A DNA stretch of 64,000 nucleotides. It comes from Mixta gaviniae (lineage in GTDB: Bacteria; Pseudomonadota; Gammaproteobacteria; Enterobacterales; Enterobacteriaceae). A program made the position numbers and the translations under genes. Positions within the stretch are counted from its first letter, which is position 1; every line of letters starts with the position of its first letter. The notes below the pieces were generated by a model. The model made no database searches. It was given only the letters and a program-made list of their open reading frames with translations, and was not told the DNA's origin. Location of the stretch: positions 4,463,606 through 4,527,605 of the forward strand of contig NZ_CP026377.1 in the NCBI RefSeq assembly GCF_002953195.1. Direction: 5' to 3'. Shown in pieces: positions 45,755-57,635 of the stretch.

Positions 45755-46684
45755 TTACCCCTGCTGCTGTAAGAAGCGGTCTGTCTCTTCCCGCCACGGC
45801 ACCGATGGCTGCGCGCCGGGGCGCGTCACAGCGATCGCCGCCGCCGCATGGGCGAAACGCACCGCCTCCGGCATCGTCCGCTGCTCCAGCAGTGCGGTCA
45901 CCAACGCGCCGTTAAAGGTGTCGCCCGCCGCGATGGTATCCACCGCCTGTACGCGAAAGCCGGGAATACGTTGGCCGCTGCCGTTTTCGCTCAGCCAGAC
46001 GCCGCGGCTGCCGAGGGTGATTAGCACCTGCGCAATGCCCTTTTCATGCAGCGCCGCCGCCGCCCGCGCCGCATCCTCATCGCTTTTTACCGCGATGCCG
46101 GTCAGCATTTCCGCTTCGGTTTCATTGGGGGTGATCATATCCACCAGCGCCAGCAGCTCATCGGAGAGCGGCGCGGCGGGCGCCGGGTTAAGGATGACGC
46201 GAGTCTGATGCTGACGGGCGATTTTCGCCGCCGCCAGCACGCTTTCCAGCGGCGATTCCAGCTGCATCAGCAGCGCAGAGGCCTCCGCAATGGTCTGCTG
46301 ATGCCGCGTTACCACATCCGGCGTCAGCGCCGCGTTGGCGCCGGCGTGAATGCCGATGGTGTTCTCGCCTTCGCCGTTAACGAAGATCAACGCCACGCCG
46401 GTGGTGGCGCCATCAATGACGGAGACGGGAGAGACGTCGATGCGGTCGGCGGCCAGCTGCTGGCGAATGCGTTCGCCGATATCATCCGCGCCGACGCAGG
46501 CGATAAAGGCGATCTGCGCGCCGCTGCGTCCGGCGGCGACCGCCTGGTTCGCTCCTTTGCCGCCGAAAGCGACCTGATACTGCTTCCCGATCACCGTTTC
46601 GCCGGGGCGCGGGAACTGCGTCAGATTTAAAATATGATCGGCATTGATGCTGCCAAGTACAGCGAGTTTAGCGGATTGCGTCAT
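45755..46684 (-). CDS. rbsK: Ribokinase
   Basis: RbsK phosphorylates D-ribose to ribose-5-phosphate. The 309 residues (E. coli 309) show the PfkB-family signatures: [16 protein letters not shown] near the N-terminus and [14 protein letters not shown] near residue 250 with catalytic Asp in the AAGD motif. It lies between rbsB and rbsR, starts 61 bases after rbsB, and is separated from it by an intra-operon hairpin that should lower its expression against the transporter genes. Confidence 0.97.
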   Translation of the reverse strand: MTQSAKLAVLGSINADHILNLTQFPRPGETVIGKQYQVAFGGKGANQAVAAGRSGAQIAFIACVGADDIGERIRQQLAADRIDVSPVSVIDGATTGVALIFVNGEGENTIGIHAGANAALTPDVVTRHQQTIAEASALLMQLESPLESVLAAAKIARQHQTRVILNPAPAAPLSDELLALVDMITPNETEAEMLTGIAVKSDEDAARAAAALHEKGIAQVLITLGSRGVWLSENGSGQRIPGFRVQAVDTIAAGDTFNGALVTALLEQRTMPEAVRFAHAAAAIAVTRPGAQPSVPWREETDRFLQQQG

Positions 46685-46705
46685 TCGGGGTTCATCCAGA
46701 AAAGT

Positions 46706-46734
46706 GCGCCACCTGACGGTGGCGCGTTGCCCTG
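46706..46734 (-). terminator. Intra-operon hairpin between rbsB and rbsK
   Basis: GCGCCACC, a GTCA loop and GGTGGCGC followed by ACTTTTCT on the minus strand. In E. coli the rbsB 3' region yields the sRNA RbsZ, and this stem would be its 3' end if it is conserved. Confidence 0.7.
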
Positions 46735-46744
46735 CTTTTCTTTG

Positions 46745-47626
46745 TTATTGGGTGACCAGCTTCAGATCAACCGGATTGATAGCCTGTACTTTCTCGCCTT
46801 TTAACGCTTTATCCGCGATTTGTACGCCTACCTGGCCAATTTTTTCCGGCATCTGCGCCACGGTCGCGGCCAGTTTGCCGCCTTCAACGGCTTTAACCCC
46901 ATCAGCGGTGCCGTCGAAGCCCACGACAACCACATCAGATTTGCCGGCAGTTTGCAATGCGCGTAACGCGCCTAACGCCATTTCATCGTTTTGCGCGAAC
47001 ACCGCCTGCACATCCGGATGCGCGGTCAGCAGGTTCTGCATCACGTTCAGCCCCTTGGTGCGATCGAAATCAGCAGGCTGGCTGGCCAGAATCTGGAATT
47101 TATGCGCATCGGCAGCCTGTTTGAAGCCCTCGCCGCGCTCACGCGCCGCAGAGGTGCCGGCAATGCCTTGTAATTCGATGATTTTTGCGCTTTCGCCCAC
47201 TTTTTTAGCGATAAAGTCACCCGCCATTTTGCCGCCGAAGCGGTTATCTGACGCCACGTGGCTGATCACCTTGCCCTGCGACGCTACGCGGTCCAGCGTG
47301 ATCACCGAGATATTGGCCTGGTTGGCCATTTTAACCGCATTGCCGACCGCATCAGAGTCGGTCGGGTTGATCAGCAGCAGTTTGGTGCCGCGAACGGTCA
47401 GATCCTGTACGTTCGCCAGCTCTTTCGCCGGGTTGTTCTGCGAATCCAGCACCACCAGGTTATAGCCGAGCTTATCTGCCTCTTTCTGCGCGCCCTCTTT
47501 CAGCGACACGAAGAACGGGTTATTGAGGGTAGAGACCACCAGCGCGATGGTCTCTTTCGCCAGCGCGTTGGCGCTGAGGGTGGCGCCGAGCAGTACCGCC
47601 AGTGCAGTCAGTTTGTTCATCTTCAT
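46745..47626 (-). CDS. rbsB: Ribose ABC transporter periplasmic binding protein
   Basis: RbsB delivers ribose to RbsAC and to the Trg chemoreceptor. The 293-residue precursor has a signal peptide ([23 protein letters not shown]). The mature protein has the two-lobe type I fold, with [19 protein letters not shown] at the start and [20 protein letters not shown] near the second lobe. It follows rbsC by 23 bases. Confidence 0.97.
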   Translation of the reverse strand: MKMNKLTALAVLLGATLSANALAKETIALVVSTLNNPFFVSLKEGAQKEADKLGYNLVVLDSQNNPAKELANVQDLTVRGTKLLLINPTDSDAVGNAVKMANQANISVITLDRVASQGKVISHVASDNRFGGKMAGDFIAKKVGESAKIIELQGIAGTSAARERGEGFKQAADAHKFQILASQPADFDRTKGLNVMQNLLTAHPDVQAVFAQNDEMALGALRALQTAGKSDVVVVGFDGTADGVKAVEGGKLAATVAQMPEKIGQVGVQIADKALKGEKVQAINPVDLKLVTQ

Positions 47627-47649
47627 CTTTATATCCTTTGAGGTAAGCG

Positions 47650-48621
47650 CTATTTACTGCTTTTGTTATCCACCAGGACCGCCAGCAAAATCACCACCGC
47701 TTTGACGATCATCTGATAGTAGGAAGAGACGCCCAACAGGTTCAGCCCGTTGTTCAGAAAGCCCAGGATCAGCGCGCCGATCAGCGTGCCCATGATGCGG
47801 CCCTTGCCGCCCGCCAGGCTGGTGCCGCCCAGCACCACCGCCGCAATGGCGTCCAGCTCATAGCCGGTACCGGCGGTCGGCTGCGCCGATGAAAGGCGCG
47901 CCACTTCAATGGTACCCGCCAGCGCTGCCAGCATGCCGCTCAGCGCATAGACGATGATCTTTACCCGGCTGACGTTAATGCCCGACAGGCGGGTCGCCGC
48001 CTCGTTGCCGCCCAACGCATAGATATAGCGGCCGAGGCGGGTGTGATGCAGCATGTACCAGGCCGCGAGGAACACCACCGCCATCAGCCATACCGGCGTC
48101 GGAATGCCCAGCGGACGGCCGATGCCGAACCAGCCAAAGAGATCGGCGTTGTCGTTAAAGCCGGTATTCACCGGACTGCCATCGGTATAGACCATGGTGA
48201 CACCGCGCAGCAGCAGCATCATTACCAGCGTGGCGATAAACGCCTGCACCTTGCCTTTCGCGACAATAGTGCCGGTAATGGCGCCGATAAATGCGCCTAA
48301 CCCCAGCGCGGCGGCCACGGCCAGCAGCGCATTCACCTCCAGGCCGACGATCGAGGCCGCTACCGCGCCGGTCAGCGCCAACAGCGATCCCACCGACAGG
48401 TCGATACCGGCGGTGAGGATAACCAGCGTCATGCCGACCGCCATAATGGCGTTCACCGAGGTCTGTTGCAGGATATTGAACAGGTTATTGACGGTAAAAA
48501 AGTTCGGGCTCTGGCTGGCCACCACCGCAATCAGCACAATCAGGGCAATCAGCGATTTCTGCTCCATCAGCCAGGCTTTGCTGAACCAGCGACGACGGGC
48601 TGGTAAGGTTTGCGTACTCAT
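47650..48621 (-). CDS. rbsC: Ribose ABC transporter permease
   Basis: The 323-residue inner-membrane permease (E. coli 321) has about 8-10 membrane helices. It shows the BPD_transp_2 family blocks [15 protein letters not shown] and [21 protein letters not shown]. It overlaps the rbsA stop by four bases and is translationally coupled to it. Confidence 0.96.
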   Translation of the reverse strand: MSTQTLPARRRWFSKAWLMEQKSLIALIVLIAVVASQSPNFFTVNNLFNILQQTSVNAIMAVGMTLVILTAGIDLSVGSLLALTGAVAASIVGLEVNALLAVAAALGLGAFIGAITGTIVAKGKVQAFIATLVMMLLLRGVTMVYTDGSPVNTGFNDNADLFGWFGIGRPLGIPTPVWLMAVVFLAAWYMLHHTRLGRYIYALGGNEAATRLSGINVSRVKIIVYALSGMLAALAGTIEVARLSSAQPTAGTGYELDAIAAVVLGGTSLAGGKGRIMGTLIGALILGFLNNGLNLLGVSSYYQMIVKAVVILLAVLVDNKSSK

Positions 48622-50129
48622 AGATGTGCTAACTCCTCGGTGCGTTGCTTGCCTACAGCGGCGGCCATCAGGACTTCCTGCGTGGCCTGTTCAATGGAAA
48701 ATTCGCCGCTCAGGCGGCCTTCATGCATCACCAGGATGCGGTCGCTCATGCCCAGCACTTCAGGCATCTCGGACGAGACGAGAATGATGCTCAGTCCCTC
48801 ATCCTTAAATTGGTTGATCAGCTGATAGATCTCTTTCTTTGCGCCGACATCCACGCCGCGCGTCGGCTCATCGAGGATCAGGACGTTCGGCCGCGTCATC
48901 AGGCCGCGCGCGATAGCGACTTTCTGCTGATTACCGCCGGAAAGCAGGCCGATTGTCTGATCCATACCGGGCGTTTTGATGTTAAACAACCGGATAAAAT
49001 CGCTCACCGCCAGCTGTTCGGCGCCGTGCTTCAACCCGCCGCCCGCGCGGCTGAAATAGCGCAGCGCGGTTAGCGACATGTTCTCTTTTACCGTCATCCC
49101 CAGCACCAGGCCGTCGCGTTTGCGATCTTCGGAGATATAGACGATGCCGTTCGCCAGCCCGTCCTGCGGCGTGCGGATAATGATATCGCGGCCGTTAAGG
49201 GTGACGCGGCCCGCGCTGCGCGGCAGCGCGCCATACAGCACCTTCATCAGCTCGGTGCGGCCCGCGCCCATCAGGCCCGCCACGCCGAGGATTTCGCCTT
49301 TGCGCAGCGTAAAGCTGACGCTATCAATGCCCGGCCCGCTAAGGTTTTCCACCTGCAACCGCACCTCGCCCGGCGCCTTGTCCAGCCGCGGGTACTGATC
49401 TTCCAGCTTGCGGCCGACCATCATCTCGATCAGCGAGGCTTCGGTCAGCGTATCGACGCTGCGTTCGGCAATAAACTGCCCGTCGCGGAATACCGTCACG
49501 TCATCACAAATTTCAAAAATTTCTTTCATGCGATGGGAGATATAGACGATGCCGCAGCCCTGGGCCTTCAGTTCGTTGATCACGCGGAACAGAGAGACGG
49601 TTTCGGTATCGGTCAGCGCATCGGTCGGCTCGTCCATCACGATCACTTTCGATTCGAAGCTCAGCACCTTGGCAATTTCCACCATCTGCTGATCGCCGAT
49701 GGAGAGGTCGCCGACCAGCCGATGGCTGCTAAAGCGCAGGTTCAGCCTTTTCAGCAGCGCGTCCGCTTCGGCGTGCATCTTTTTCCACTCAATACGGCCA
49801 AGGCGGCTGACGAACTCGCGCCCCAGAAAGATGTTTTCGGCAATCGAAAGCTGCGGGATCAGGTTCAGCTCCTGATGGATAATGCCAATCCCCGCCTCCT
49901 GCGACGCTTTCGGCCCGCTGAAGTGCGTCTCCTGGCCCAGCCACTGCAACGAACCGGCGTCACGGCTGTAGATGCCGGTCAGCACTTTCATCATGGTGGA
50001 TTTGCCCGCGCCGTTTTCTCCTACCAGCGCCATCACCCGGCCCGGATAAACCGAGAGCGAAGCGCCGTTAAGCGCCTTCACGCCGGGGAACGATTTTTCA
50101 ATGCCTGTCAGTTGCAGTAACGGTTGCAT
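48618..50129 (-). CDS. rbsA: Ribose ABC transporter ATPase
   Basis: RbsA drives ribose uptake. The 503 residues contain two ABC domains. The first has Walker [10 protein letters not shown], signature [13 protein letters not shown] and Walker [12 protein letters not shown]. The second has the degenerate A loop GLMGAGRTE, signature [14 protein letters not shown] and [11 protein letters not shown]. This is the usual asymmetric layout of sugar transporters. It starts seven bases after rbsD. Confidence 0.97.
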   Translation of the reverse strand: MQPLLQLTGIEKSFPGVKALNGASLSVYPGRVMALVGENGAGKSTMMKVLTGIYSRDAGSLQWLGQETHFSGPKASQEAGIGIIHQELNLIPQLSIAENIFLGREFVSRLGRIEWKKMHAEADALLKRLNLRFSSHRLVGDLSIGDQQMVEIAKVLSFESKVIVMDEPTDALTDTETVSLFRVINELKAQGCGIVYISHRMKEIFEICDDVTVFRDGQFIAERSVDTLTEASLIEMMVGRKLEDQYPRLDKAPGEVRLQVENLSGPGIDSVSFTLRKGEILGVAGLMGAGRTELMKVLYGALPRSAGRVTLNGRDIIIRTPQDGLANGIVYISEDRKRDGLVLGMTVKENMSLTALRYFSRAGGGLKHGAEQLAVSDFIRLFNIKTPGMDQTIGLLSGGNQQKVAIARGLMTRPNVLILDEPTRGVDVGAKKEIYQLINQFKDEGLSIILVSSEMPEVLGMSDRILVMHEGRLSGEFSIEQATQEVLMAAAVGKQRTEELAHL

Positions 50130-50136
50130 GGCAGCC

Positions 50137-50556
50137 TCAGAAGGTCACGCCGGCGGTCAGGATAATATTGGCGTACGGGGTGCATTCCCCGCTGCGCACC
50201 ACCGCCTGGCTCCGTTGCGTTAAGGTTTTGAAATGTTCGTGCGGGACATACTCAATGCGGATAGCGTTGCCCTGCTGCTGCTGTAGTGACGCCAGCAGCG
50301 CCAGCAGTTCACGGTGCAGCCCGGCGTTATGCTCGCGGATCTCTTCGGCAATAACCGCGCTTTCCACCTGCATCTCATGAGTGACCGCCTGCGCCACCTG
50401 TAAAAAGGTAGGAATACCGTGCGTCACGGCTAAATCGATGCGCTGCGGCCCTGGCGGGATCGGCAGACCGGCGTCGCCAATCGTCAGGCTATCGGTATGG
50501 CCAAGACGGGCGACGACGGCGGATATTTCGGCGTTAAGTAGGGGGCTTTTTTTCAT
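50137..50556 (-). CDS. rbsD: D-ribose pyranase
   Basis: RbsD interconverts the beta-pyranose and beta-furanose forms of ribose so that ribokinase gets its substrate. The 139 residues equal the E. coli length. The conserved [16 protein letters not shown] carries the catalytic His20, and [16 protein letters not shown] closes the protein. It is the first gene of rbsDACBK, and an RbsR-type operator ends 13 bases before its start. Confidence 0.97.
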   Translation of the reverse strand: MKKSPLLNAEISAVVARLGHTDSLTIGDAGLPIPPGPQRIDLAVTHGIPTFLQVAQAVTHEMQVESAVIAEEIREHNAGLHRELLALLASLQQQQGNAIRIEYVPHEHFKTLTQRSQAVVRSGECTPYANIILTAGVTF

Positions 50557-50568
50557 TCTACGCTCCTC

Positions 50569-50584
50569 AGCGAAACGTTTCGCT
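50569..50584 (-). promoter_or_regulatory. RbsR-type operator 1 of the rbs operon
   Basis: AGCGAAACGTTTCGCT is a perfect 16-base palindrome of the LacI/GalR class, centred 20 bases before the rbsD start. It corresponds to the E. coli RbsR operator. Confidence 0.9.
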
Positions 50585-50644
50585 GGACGGGAGTGTCAGA
50601 AAAAGCGGTGAATAAGACAACAGGAAGGTAACGAAATTGTGATC

Positions 50645-50664
50645 GCTATCGAAACGTTTCGCTG
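50645..50664 (-). promoter_or_regulatory. RbsR-type operator 2 and adjoining CRP-like half-site
   Basis: TCGAAACGTTTCGCT repeats the palindrome 80 bases upstream of operator 1 with one end mismatched. On the minus strand it runs directly into GATCACAATT, a good right half of a CRP site. Two operators about 80 bases apart could allow looping by RbsR. Confidence 0.8.
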
Positions 50665-50690
50665 GCCGGCGGGGAAATTTGATTTAGGCA

Positions 50691-50714
50691 GAAAAGCGGG
50701 CCTGACAGGCCCGC
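50691..50714 (-). terminator. Rho-independent terminator after budC
   Basis: GCGGGCCTG/CAGGCCCGC forms a nine-base stem with a one-base loop region, followed by TTTTC on the minus strand, 10 bases past the budC stop. Confidence 0.85.
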
Positions 50715-50724
50715 AGAGAGACGA

Positions 50725-51528
<804 letters not shown>

Positions 51529-53205
51529 TTACAGGATCTGGCTCAGGTGCAGCTGCCCCATCAGTTTCGGGTTGTCGGCATAATCGACCGGCACGGCGAC
51601 TACCGCTGGTCCCTGAACGTCCATCGCTTTGCGCAGGATCGGCTCCAGCTGATCGGCGCTTTCTACCGCAAAGCCGGCGGCGCCGAAGGCTTCCGCATAG
51701 GCTTTGAAATCGATCGGGCCGAACTTCACGCCGGAAACGCGCTGGTATTTCTGCTCTTCCTGGATCGCCACCATATTGTAGGCGTTATCGACCCAGATAA
51801 TGTGCAGCACGTTGGCGCCCAGACGCACCGCCGTTTCCAGCTCCATGCTCGACTGCATAAAGCCGCCGTCGCCCGAAACCGAGACCACTTTGCGGCTCGG
51901 ATCCACCAGCCAGGCGCCGATCGCCCACGGCAGCGCCACGCCCATGGTTTGCTGACCGTTGGAGATCATGATCTGACGCGCGCGGAAACTATAGAGATAG
52001 CGGGCGATCCAGATATGGAAGCTGCCCATATCCACCGTCAGGGTGACATCTTTATTAATGATGTCCTGCATGGCGCGTACGATGCGCAACGGATGCAGGG
52101 CAAACTGGTTCAGCTGATGACCGCGCATCGCCAACAGTTCACGCTGCTGCTGACGATCCTTCAGGATATCCGCCGACTCGGCGCTAAGGTGCAGCGGCGC
52201 TTCAATCCGCGCGGCAAGTTTCTCCAGCGTTGAGGCGATATCGCCGATCAGCTCCGCGTCCGGCTGATAGCAGTTATCAGTTTCCGCCGGCAGCACATCA
52301 ATATGCACCAGCTCGGCGTGACCGCTGTTCCACTTCGCCGGCTCATATTCCACCGGGCTGTAGCCGATAGTGATAATCAAATCCGCCTGACGCAGCAGCC
52401 GGTCGCCCGCCTGGTTATTGAACAGCCCTACGCGGCCCGCAAAGCGTGAAAAGTGAGACTGCGAAACGGCGCCGGCCGCCTGATAGGTGCTGGTTACCGG
52501 AATATGGCTGCGTTCCAGCAGACGATGCAGCGCGGTAGCGTTGTGCGGCTGGCTGGCCATCAGGCCCAGCAGAATAATCGGGTTTTTCGCTTTGGCAATT
52601 TTGTCGGCGACCGCATTGATGGCGCCTTCCGGCGCGGAACCGAGCAGCAGCTCGCCCGCCGGGGCCAGCACGTTGCCGCGCACCGGTCCGTCGACAATAT
52701 CCTGCGGCAGGCTGACGAAGGCACCGCCGGGACGGCCCAGCTCCGCATAGCGGAAGGCATTGGCGAGGATTTCACCCAGCGCATCGGGCGCGCCCACTTC
52801 CACCGCATATTTGGTGATCGGTCGGAACATGCCGACGGTATCCATACTCTGATGGACCAGCTTGGCGCTGTCCGCGCGTTTCACCGCGCCGCCTAACGCC
52901 ACCACCGGATCGCCTTCCGAAGTGGCGGTCGCCATACCGGTAATCAGGTTAGAGCAGCCGGGGCCGGAAGTGACCAGCGCCACGCCCGCTTTGCCGGTCA
53001 GGCGTCCTACTGCTGCCGCCATAAACGCCGCGTTCGCTTCATGGCGAACCGGGATGGTCTGGATAGAGGAGTCCACCAGCGAATCGAACACTTTGTCTAC
53101 TTTGGCACCGGGAATGCCGAACACCTGCTTCACGCCCTGCGCCTCCAGCTGGGCAACAATTAAATCGGCGCCGTGCGCCCATTCTTTTTGCATATCGCTT
53201 TTCAT
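51529..53205 (-). CDS. budB: Acetolactate synthase, catabolic
   Basis: BudB condenses two pyruvates to alpha-acetolactate with thiamine diphosphate and is the FAD-independent fermentative enzyme. The 558 residues match Klebsiella BudB (559). The catalytic Glu lies in [11 protein letters not shown]. The ThDP/Mg motif is [16 protein letters not shown] with IWVDNAYNM. No regulatory small-subunit gene is present, as expected of the catabolic enzyme. It is between budA (20 bases away) and budC (30 bases). Confidence 0.97.
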   Translation of the reverse strand: MKSDMQKEWAHGADLIVAQLEAQGVKQVFGIPGAKVDKVFDSLVDSSIQTIPVRHEANAAFMAAAVGRLTGKAGVALVTSGPGCSNLITGMATATSEGDPVVALGGAVKRADSAKLVHQSMDTVGMFRPITKYAVEVGAPDALGEILANAFRYAELGRPGGAFVSLPQDIVDGPVRGNVLAPAGELLLGSAPEGAINAVADKIAKAKNPIILLGLMASQPHNATALHRLLERSHIPVTSTYQAAGAVSQSHFSRFAGRVGLFNNQAGDRLLRQADLIITIGYSPVEYEPAKWNSGHAELVHIDVLPAETDNCYQPDAELIGDIASTLEKLAARIEAPLHLSAESADILKDRQQQRELLAMRGHQLNQFALHPLRIVRAMQDIINKDVTLTVDMGSFHIWIARYLYSFRARQIMISNGQQTMGVALPWAIGAWLVDPSRKVVSVSGDGGFMQSSMELETAVRLGANVLHIIWVDNAYNMVAIQEEQKYQRVSGVKFGPIDFKAYAEAFGAAGFAVESADQLEPILRKAMDVQGPAVVAVPVDYADNPKLMGQLHLSQIL

Positions 53206-53225
53206 TGTTTCTCCTGTGGCGGGGA

Positions 53226-54008
53226 TTAGCTTTCAACCGCGCGAATGGCGCTGTCGAGATCGTCAGGGTTGAGATTGGCCTGCAGAAAATCGGGGTCCTC
53301 AGGCAGATCGACCACCAGCTTGCTGATGGCGCCGAAGGTCAGCACGCCCGACTCCAGGCTATAATCCAGTACGTGACCACCGCCCTGACGGTCATCGGTA
53401 ATGAAATGCTCGTGATAGCCGGCGACGTTGATGCCCTGCATATATTGCGGCGTGCGGAAGCCGATCAGCACGCCGTCACGCTGGTCGAAATGGAACGTCG
53501 GCTGCTGTTCCACCGCTTCCATCATCGGCTTATAGGGACGGTGCTGACAGGGCACGGTACGCGTGGCGACCTGGGTAAAACGGCCATCGATACGCAGCGC
53601 GCAGAACTGGTTATCCGACGTAATGTGTTGATTGATAATCTCATGCACCGCGTCACGATCGGCCGGGCCGTCGAAGCGATGTTCATATTGCGGCTGGAAA
53701 AAGGTCATCACCGCGAAGGGTGTACGCTGGTCCGGACGGGCCGCGTTGGCGCTGCCGTCGGCGCGCAGCTGGTAAACCTGACTGTTAAACGCGATCAGCT
53801 CGCCATCGAGACGGTTGAAGGTGCCCAGGCCGAAGTCGCCTTTTTTCAGCAGGTCGGCGATGGTGCGCGACCCTTCGTAGACGCCGCTCAGCAGCGCGCT
53901 CATTAATGAGGTCTGATAGATTACGCTTTCTGGCTGTTCTTTGCGCATGGCGCTAATCGTATCAGTGAGTTGTTTCTCGCATAAACAATCGGTTACAGAA
54001 TGCGACAT
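53226..54008 (-). CDS. budA: Alpha-acetolactate decarboxylase
   Basis: BudA decarboxylates acetolactate to acetoin, the key step of neutral-product fermentation. The 260-residue protein has the family blocks [20 protein letters not shown] and [13 protein letters not shown]. The zinc-site histidines are in [20 protein letters not shown]. It is the first gene of the operon and is divergent from budR across about 106 bases that must hold both promoters. Confidence 0.97.
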   Translation of the reverse strand: MSHSVTDCLCEKQLTDTISAMRKEQPESVIYQTSLMSALLSGVYEGSRTIADLLKKGDFGLGTFNRLDGELIAFNSQVYQLRADGSANAARPDQRTPFAVMTFFQPQYEHRFDGPADRDAVHEIINQHITSDNQFCALRIDGRFTQVATRTVPCQHRPYKPMMEAVEQQPTFHFDQRDGVLIGFRTPQYMQGINVAGYHEHFITDDRQGGGHVLDYSLESGVLTFGAISKLVVDLPEDPDFLQANLNPDDLDSAIRAVES

Positions 54009-54114
54009 TATTCCCTCCCTTACAGAAAAGGTTAATATTCATTAACTGTAATGTTGACTCGATTCAGTGCGAGAATCCAATATAGAAACCCCTTCACTTT
54101 GAGACGTTTTTGAT

Positions 54115-55014
54115 ATGGAACTACGGTATCTGCGTTATTTCGTCGCCGTCGCGCAAACGCGCAACTTTACGCGCGCCGCTGAAATGCTGGGGATCTCCCA
54201 GCCGCCGTTGAGCCAGCAGATATTGCGTCTGGAACGCGAGATCGGCACGCCGCTGCTCAGGCGCTTAACGCGCGGCGTGGAGTTGACGGAGGCGGGCGAA
54301 GCGTTTTATCAGGACGCCTGCCAGATCCTCGACCTGACCGGCCACGCGCTGGAGAAAGCGAAAGGGATCGCGCGCGGCGTTACCGGCAAACTTTCGCTCG
54401 GTTTCGCCAGTTCGGTCGCCTTTCATCAGGATATTTTTCGGCTGCTGCACACTTTTCAACAGCAGTTTCCGTCGGTAACGCTGCTGCCCCGCGAGGCGAG
54501 CATGTCGACGCTGATGCAGGATTTACAGGAAGGTTTGCTGGACGCCGCCTTTGTGCGCCTCCCCTGCGAGACCAGCAAAGCGTTTCATCTGAAACTGATT
54601 GCCAGTGAAGCGATGCGCATCGTACTCCCCGCCTCGCATCCGCTGAGCGGGCAGCAAGAGATACGGCTGACGCAGCTGAGCGATACGCCGATGGTGATGT
54701 TTCCACGCGAAGTGGCGCCCAGCCTGTATGAATCGATAATCAGCGCCTGCGTGCGCGCCGGCTTTCAACCGCAGACCGGGCCGCAGGCGCCGCAGATCTC
54801 TTCCGCCATCGGCATGGTCGCCGCCGGCTTCGGCTTCGCGCTGGTGCCGGAATCGCTGAGCTGTGTCACGATGCCGGGCACCCGTTTTCTGCACTGTCCG
54901 GAAGCGTCGCTGACCACCGACGTGGCGCTGGCCTGGCGACGCTGGGACCGCTCGCCGACGCTCCAGCATCTGCTGGAGACGCTGGCGCAGCAGCTGAGCG
55001 CACAGGATCACTGA
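54115..55014 (+). CDS. budR: LysR-type regulator of the bud operon
   Basis: The 299-residue protein has the N-terminal LysR helix-turn-helix (FTRAAEMLGISQPPLSQQILRLE is the core, about residues 18-40) and a periplasmic-binding-like effector domain. Divergence from budA is the Klebsiella/Enterobacter/Serratia arrangement, in which BudR activates the operon in response to acetate and low pH. The name rests on position and family. Its stop overlaps the 3' end of the next gene by seven bases. Confidence 0.88.
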   Translation: MELRYLRYFVAVAQTRNFTRAAEMLGISQPPLSQQILRLEREIGTPLLRRLTRGVELTEAGEAFYQDACQILDLTGHALEKAKGIARGVTGKLSLGFASSVAFHQDIFRLLHTFQQQFPSVTLLPREASMSTLMQDLQEGLLDAAFVRLPCETSKAFHLKLIASEAMRIVLPASHPLSGQQEIRLTQLSDTPMVMFPREVAPSLYESIISACVRAGFQPQTGPQAPQISSAIGMVAAGFGFALVPESLSCVTMPGTRFLHCPEASLTTDVALAWRRWDRSPTLQHLLETLAQQLSAQDH

Positions 55015-55403
55015 ATCTTGCGCACCTGCTTCACTTCCAGCTGCGCATCGTTGAAGGCCTTATCGATCTCTCCCTGCAGCTCGACTTTATCTTTGGGAGA
55101 GACGCTCTGGCCTTGCCAGTCTTTATCATCAATCTCGACGGAGAGCGTCCCCGTTTCGTCACGGAACAGATAGTCGTCATCGCTGAGGCGTTTTTCGATT
55201 GTGCCGCGCACCGTCGCCCAGCTGTCATCTTTCATCTCTTTCGCTTCTTTTACCGTCACCACATTCTGCGGCCCTTTAAAGCCGCCTTTCTGCGCTTCGG
55301 TCTGCGGCGCGTTCGGATCAACAAAGCCGCCGCTCTGCGCCGCCAATGCCGGCATCGTGAACAGAGCAACCATCGCAACCATTGCAGCATGCTTTTTCAT
55401 CAT
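55008..55403 (-). CDS. ygiW: YgiW/YdeI-family periplasmic OB-fold stress protein
   Basis: The 131-residue precursor has a signal peptide (MMKKHAAMVAMVALFTMPALA). The BOF domain follows: GGFVDPNAPQTEAQKGGFKGP, then VTVKEAKEMKDDSWATVRGTI and DDYLFRDETGTLSVEIDDKDW. YgiW proteins bind small ligands and aid stress tolerance; in E. coli ygiW is divergent from qseBC, exactly as here, so I use that name. The ATG pair at 55403/55400 leaves one residue of doubt in the start. Confidence 0.9.
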   Translation of the reverse strand: MMKKHAAMVAMVALFTMPALAAQSGGFVDPNAPQTEAQKGGFKGPQNVVTVKEAKEMKDDSWATVRGTIEKRLSDDDYLFRDETGTLSVEIDDKDWQGQSVSPKDKVELQGEIDKAFNDAQLEVKQVRKIQ

Positions 55404-55590
55404 CTTTCCCTCTTTTGGTGAATGACGTTGGTAGACGCCCTAAGTACAGCACAGGGTTCTTAACAGGATCTTAAGGCGGTGGTTTTTTTTCTCGCTTTGC
55501 CGGCGGCCATGACTATTTGCCCCGGCGGCCTGTACAAGCGGCGTGCAGGTTTCGTATAACGGCGGCAGTCACCTCATCAGGAAGGAAGCG

Positions 55591-56253
55591 ATGCGCATTC
55601 TGTTAATTGAAGACGACCGTTTAATTGGGGACGGCATCCGGGCGGGACTGGGCAAGCTGGGATTTAGCGTCGACTGGCTGACGGACGGCCAGCAGGGGAT
55701 GCAGGCGCTGAGCGCGGCGACTTACGACGCCGTGGTGCTTGATCTCAGCCTGCCGCAGCTGGACGGGCTGGATATCCTGCGCGCCTGGCGCGACCGGGGC
55801 GAAGATATTCCGGTGCTGATCCTGACCGCGCGCGACGCGGTGGCGCAGCGGGTAGAAGGCCTGCAGCAGGGGGCGGATGATTACCTGTGCAAGCCTTTCG
55901 CCCTCAGCGAAGTCGCCGCGCGCCTGCAGGCGCTGATCCGCCGCCGTCACGGCCAGCTGCAGCCGACGCTGAGCCACGGTTCGCTGTCGTTCGATCCCGC
56001 GGCGCGTGCGGCGACGCTAAACGGCGCGCCGGTGGAGCTGAAGCCGCGCGAGCTGGCGTTGCTGGAGCTTTTTATGCTGAACCCGGGCCGCGTACTGACG
56101 CGGGCGCAGCTGGAAGAGAAGCTCTACAGCTGGGAGCAGGATGTCTCCAGCAACGCCGTGGAAGTCCATATCCATCATCTGCGCAAAAAACTGGGCAATA
56201 GCTTTATTCGCACGGTGCATGGCGTGGGCTATACGCTGGGGGAAAGCGCATGA
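55591..56253 (+). CDS. qseB: QseB-like OmpR-family response regulator
   Basis: The ATG at 55591 ([15 protein letters not shown]) has AGGAAGG upstream and gives 220 residues. The receiver domain has phospho-acceptor Asp51 in [13 protein letters not shown] and the conserved Lys in [14 protein letters not shown]. The C-terminal winged helix carries [17 protein letters not shown] and [14 protein letters not shown], nearly identical to E. coli QseB. It overlaps qseC (ATGA). With divergent ygiW it forms the familiar ygiW/qseBC module, here in a new location. Confidence 0.92.
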   Translation: MRILLIEDDRLIGDGIRAGLGKLGFSVDWLTDGQQGMQALSAATYDAVVLDLSLPQLDGLDILRAWRDRGEDIPVLILTARDAVAQRVEGLQQGADDYLCKPFALSEVAARLQALIRRRHGQLQPTLSHGSLSFDPAARAATLNGAPVELKPRELALLELFMLNPGRVLTRAQLEEKLYSWEQDVSSNAVEVHIHHLRKKLGNSFIRTVHGVGYTLGESA

Positions 56254-57605
56254 GCCGCCTCAGCCTGCGCGCCCGCCTGACCATCGGTTTCCTGTTGCTT
56301 ACCGCGATCTGCTGGGGCGCCGCCAGCATCAGCGCCTGGTTTCAGGCACGCCATAACATCAATCAGCTGTTCGATACGCAGCAGATGCTGTTTGCCCGGC
56401 ATCTGGCTGCCCTGACGCCGGACACGCTGAGCCAGCCGGCGGCCGCGCTGCCGGAAAGCAAAAAAATGCTGCGCCATCACCGCGGCGAACAGGAGGATGA
56501 CGCGCTGGCCTTCGCCATTTTTACCCGCGACGGAAAGCGGGTGCTGGATGATGGCGATAACGGCAGAGATTTCCTGTTCGAACCTAACTGGCGCGGCTTT
56601 CGCGATGGCCGACTGCGCGACGATGACGATCTCTGGCGCACGCTTTGGCTGAACACGCCCGACGGACGCTACGTGGTGGCGGTTGGGCAGGAGCGGGAAT
56701 ACCGCGATGAGATGACTGCCGACGTGGTGCGCAGCACGCTGCTGCCGTGGCTGGCGGCGCTGCCGGTGATGGCGCTGCTGCTGCTGTGGCTGCTGCAGCG
56801 CGAGCTGGCGCCGCTCCGGCAGATCGCCCACCAGCTGCAGCGGCGCTCTCCCGATAGCAACGAGGCGCTGAACGCGAGCCGGCTGCCGACGGAAGTGCGT
56901 CCGATGGCGGACGCGCTGAACGATCTGTTCGCCCGTATTCACGCCATGCTGCAGCGCGAGCGACGCTTTACCTCCGACGCGGCGCATGAGCTGCGCAGCC
57001 CGCTCGCGGCGCTTAAAGTACAGAGCGAGGTGGTGCAGCTGGCGCATGACGACGCCGCCATGCGCCAGCACGCGCTGAGCAACCTGGACGCCAGCATCGA
57101 TCGCGCCACCCGGCTGGTGGATCAGCTGCTTACGCTGTCGCGGCTGGATGCGCAGCGGGCGCTGGCGGAGAGCGAAACGGTAGACGCAGAGACGCTGCTG
57201 CAACAGGCGATTGTCGAACAGGACGCCGCAGCACAGCGGGCCGGCATTACCCTGCGGCTGGAGAAACAGACGACGACGGCGCAGCGTTGGCAGGGGCATC
57301 CGCTGCTGCTCTCTTTGCTGCTGCGCAATCTGCTGGACAACGCGATCCGCTACGGCCGCGCCGGCGGTAGCGTAACGCTGATCCTGCGTCAGCGTCAGCT
57401 GGAGATCTGCGATGATGGGCCGGGTGTCGATGCAGAGGCACTGGAACGCATCGGCGAGCGGTTTTATCGTCCGCCCGGACAGGAAAAATCGGGCAGCGGG
57501 CTCGGCCTTTCCATCGTGCAACATATCGCTGCGCTGCACGGCATGCGTATGCGGCTGGCGAACCGGCCGCAGGGCGGTTTCAGTGTTACCTTCGACCTGC
57601 CATAA
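56250..57605 (+). CDS. qseC: QseC-like sensor histidine kinase
   Basis: The 451-residue inner-membrane kinase (E. coli QseC 449) has two spans (about 8-30 and 165-185) around a periplasmic domain with [16 protein letters not shown] and [22 protein letters not shown] and the H-box [19 protein letters not shown] follow, then the N-box [13 protein letters not shown] and G-boxes CDDGPGV and [11 protein letters not shown]. coli QseC responds to AI-3/adrenergic signals and cross-talks with PmrB. The stimulus here cannot be inferred. Confidence 0.92.
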   Translation: MSRLSLRARLTIGFLLLTAICWGAASISAWFQARHNINQLFDTQQMLFARHLAALTPDTLSQPAAALPESKKMLRHHRGEQEDDALAFAIFTRDGKRVLDDGDNGRDFLFEPNWRGFRDGRLRDDDDLWRTLWLNTPDGRYVVAVGQEREYRDEMTADVVRSTLLPWLAALPVMALLLLWLLQRELAPLRQIAHQLQRRSPDSNEALNASRLPTEVRPMADALNDLFARIHAMLQRERRFTSDAAHELRSPLAALKVQSEVVQLAHDDAAMRQHALSNLDASIDRATRLVDQLLTLSRLDAQRALAESETVDAETLLQQAIVEQDAAAQRAGITLRLEKQTTTAQRWQGHPLLLSLLLRNLLDNAIRYGRAGGSVTLILRQRQLEICDDGPGVDAEALERIGERFYRPPGQEKSGSGLGLSIVQHIAALHGMRMRLANRPQGGFSVTFDLP

Positions 57606-57628
57606 AAAAGAGCAGCCCCGGCTGCTCT
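57604..57628 (-). terminator. Terminator of kup, between convergent kup and qseC
   Basis: AGAGCAGC and GCTGCTCT form an eight-base stem around CGGG, with TTTTTT following on the minus strand. Confidence 0.85.
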
Positions 57629-57635
57629 CAGTCAG

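Noticed and set aside
54009..54114. An FNR site in the budA-budR spacer
   Set aside because: TTTGAGACGTTTTTGAT looked suggestive but lacks the second TTGAT/ATCAA half-site.
56229..57539. 436-codon antisense frame opposite qseC
   Set aside because: Arg/Gln-rich shadow of a GC-rich gene, without start signals or homology.
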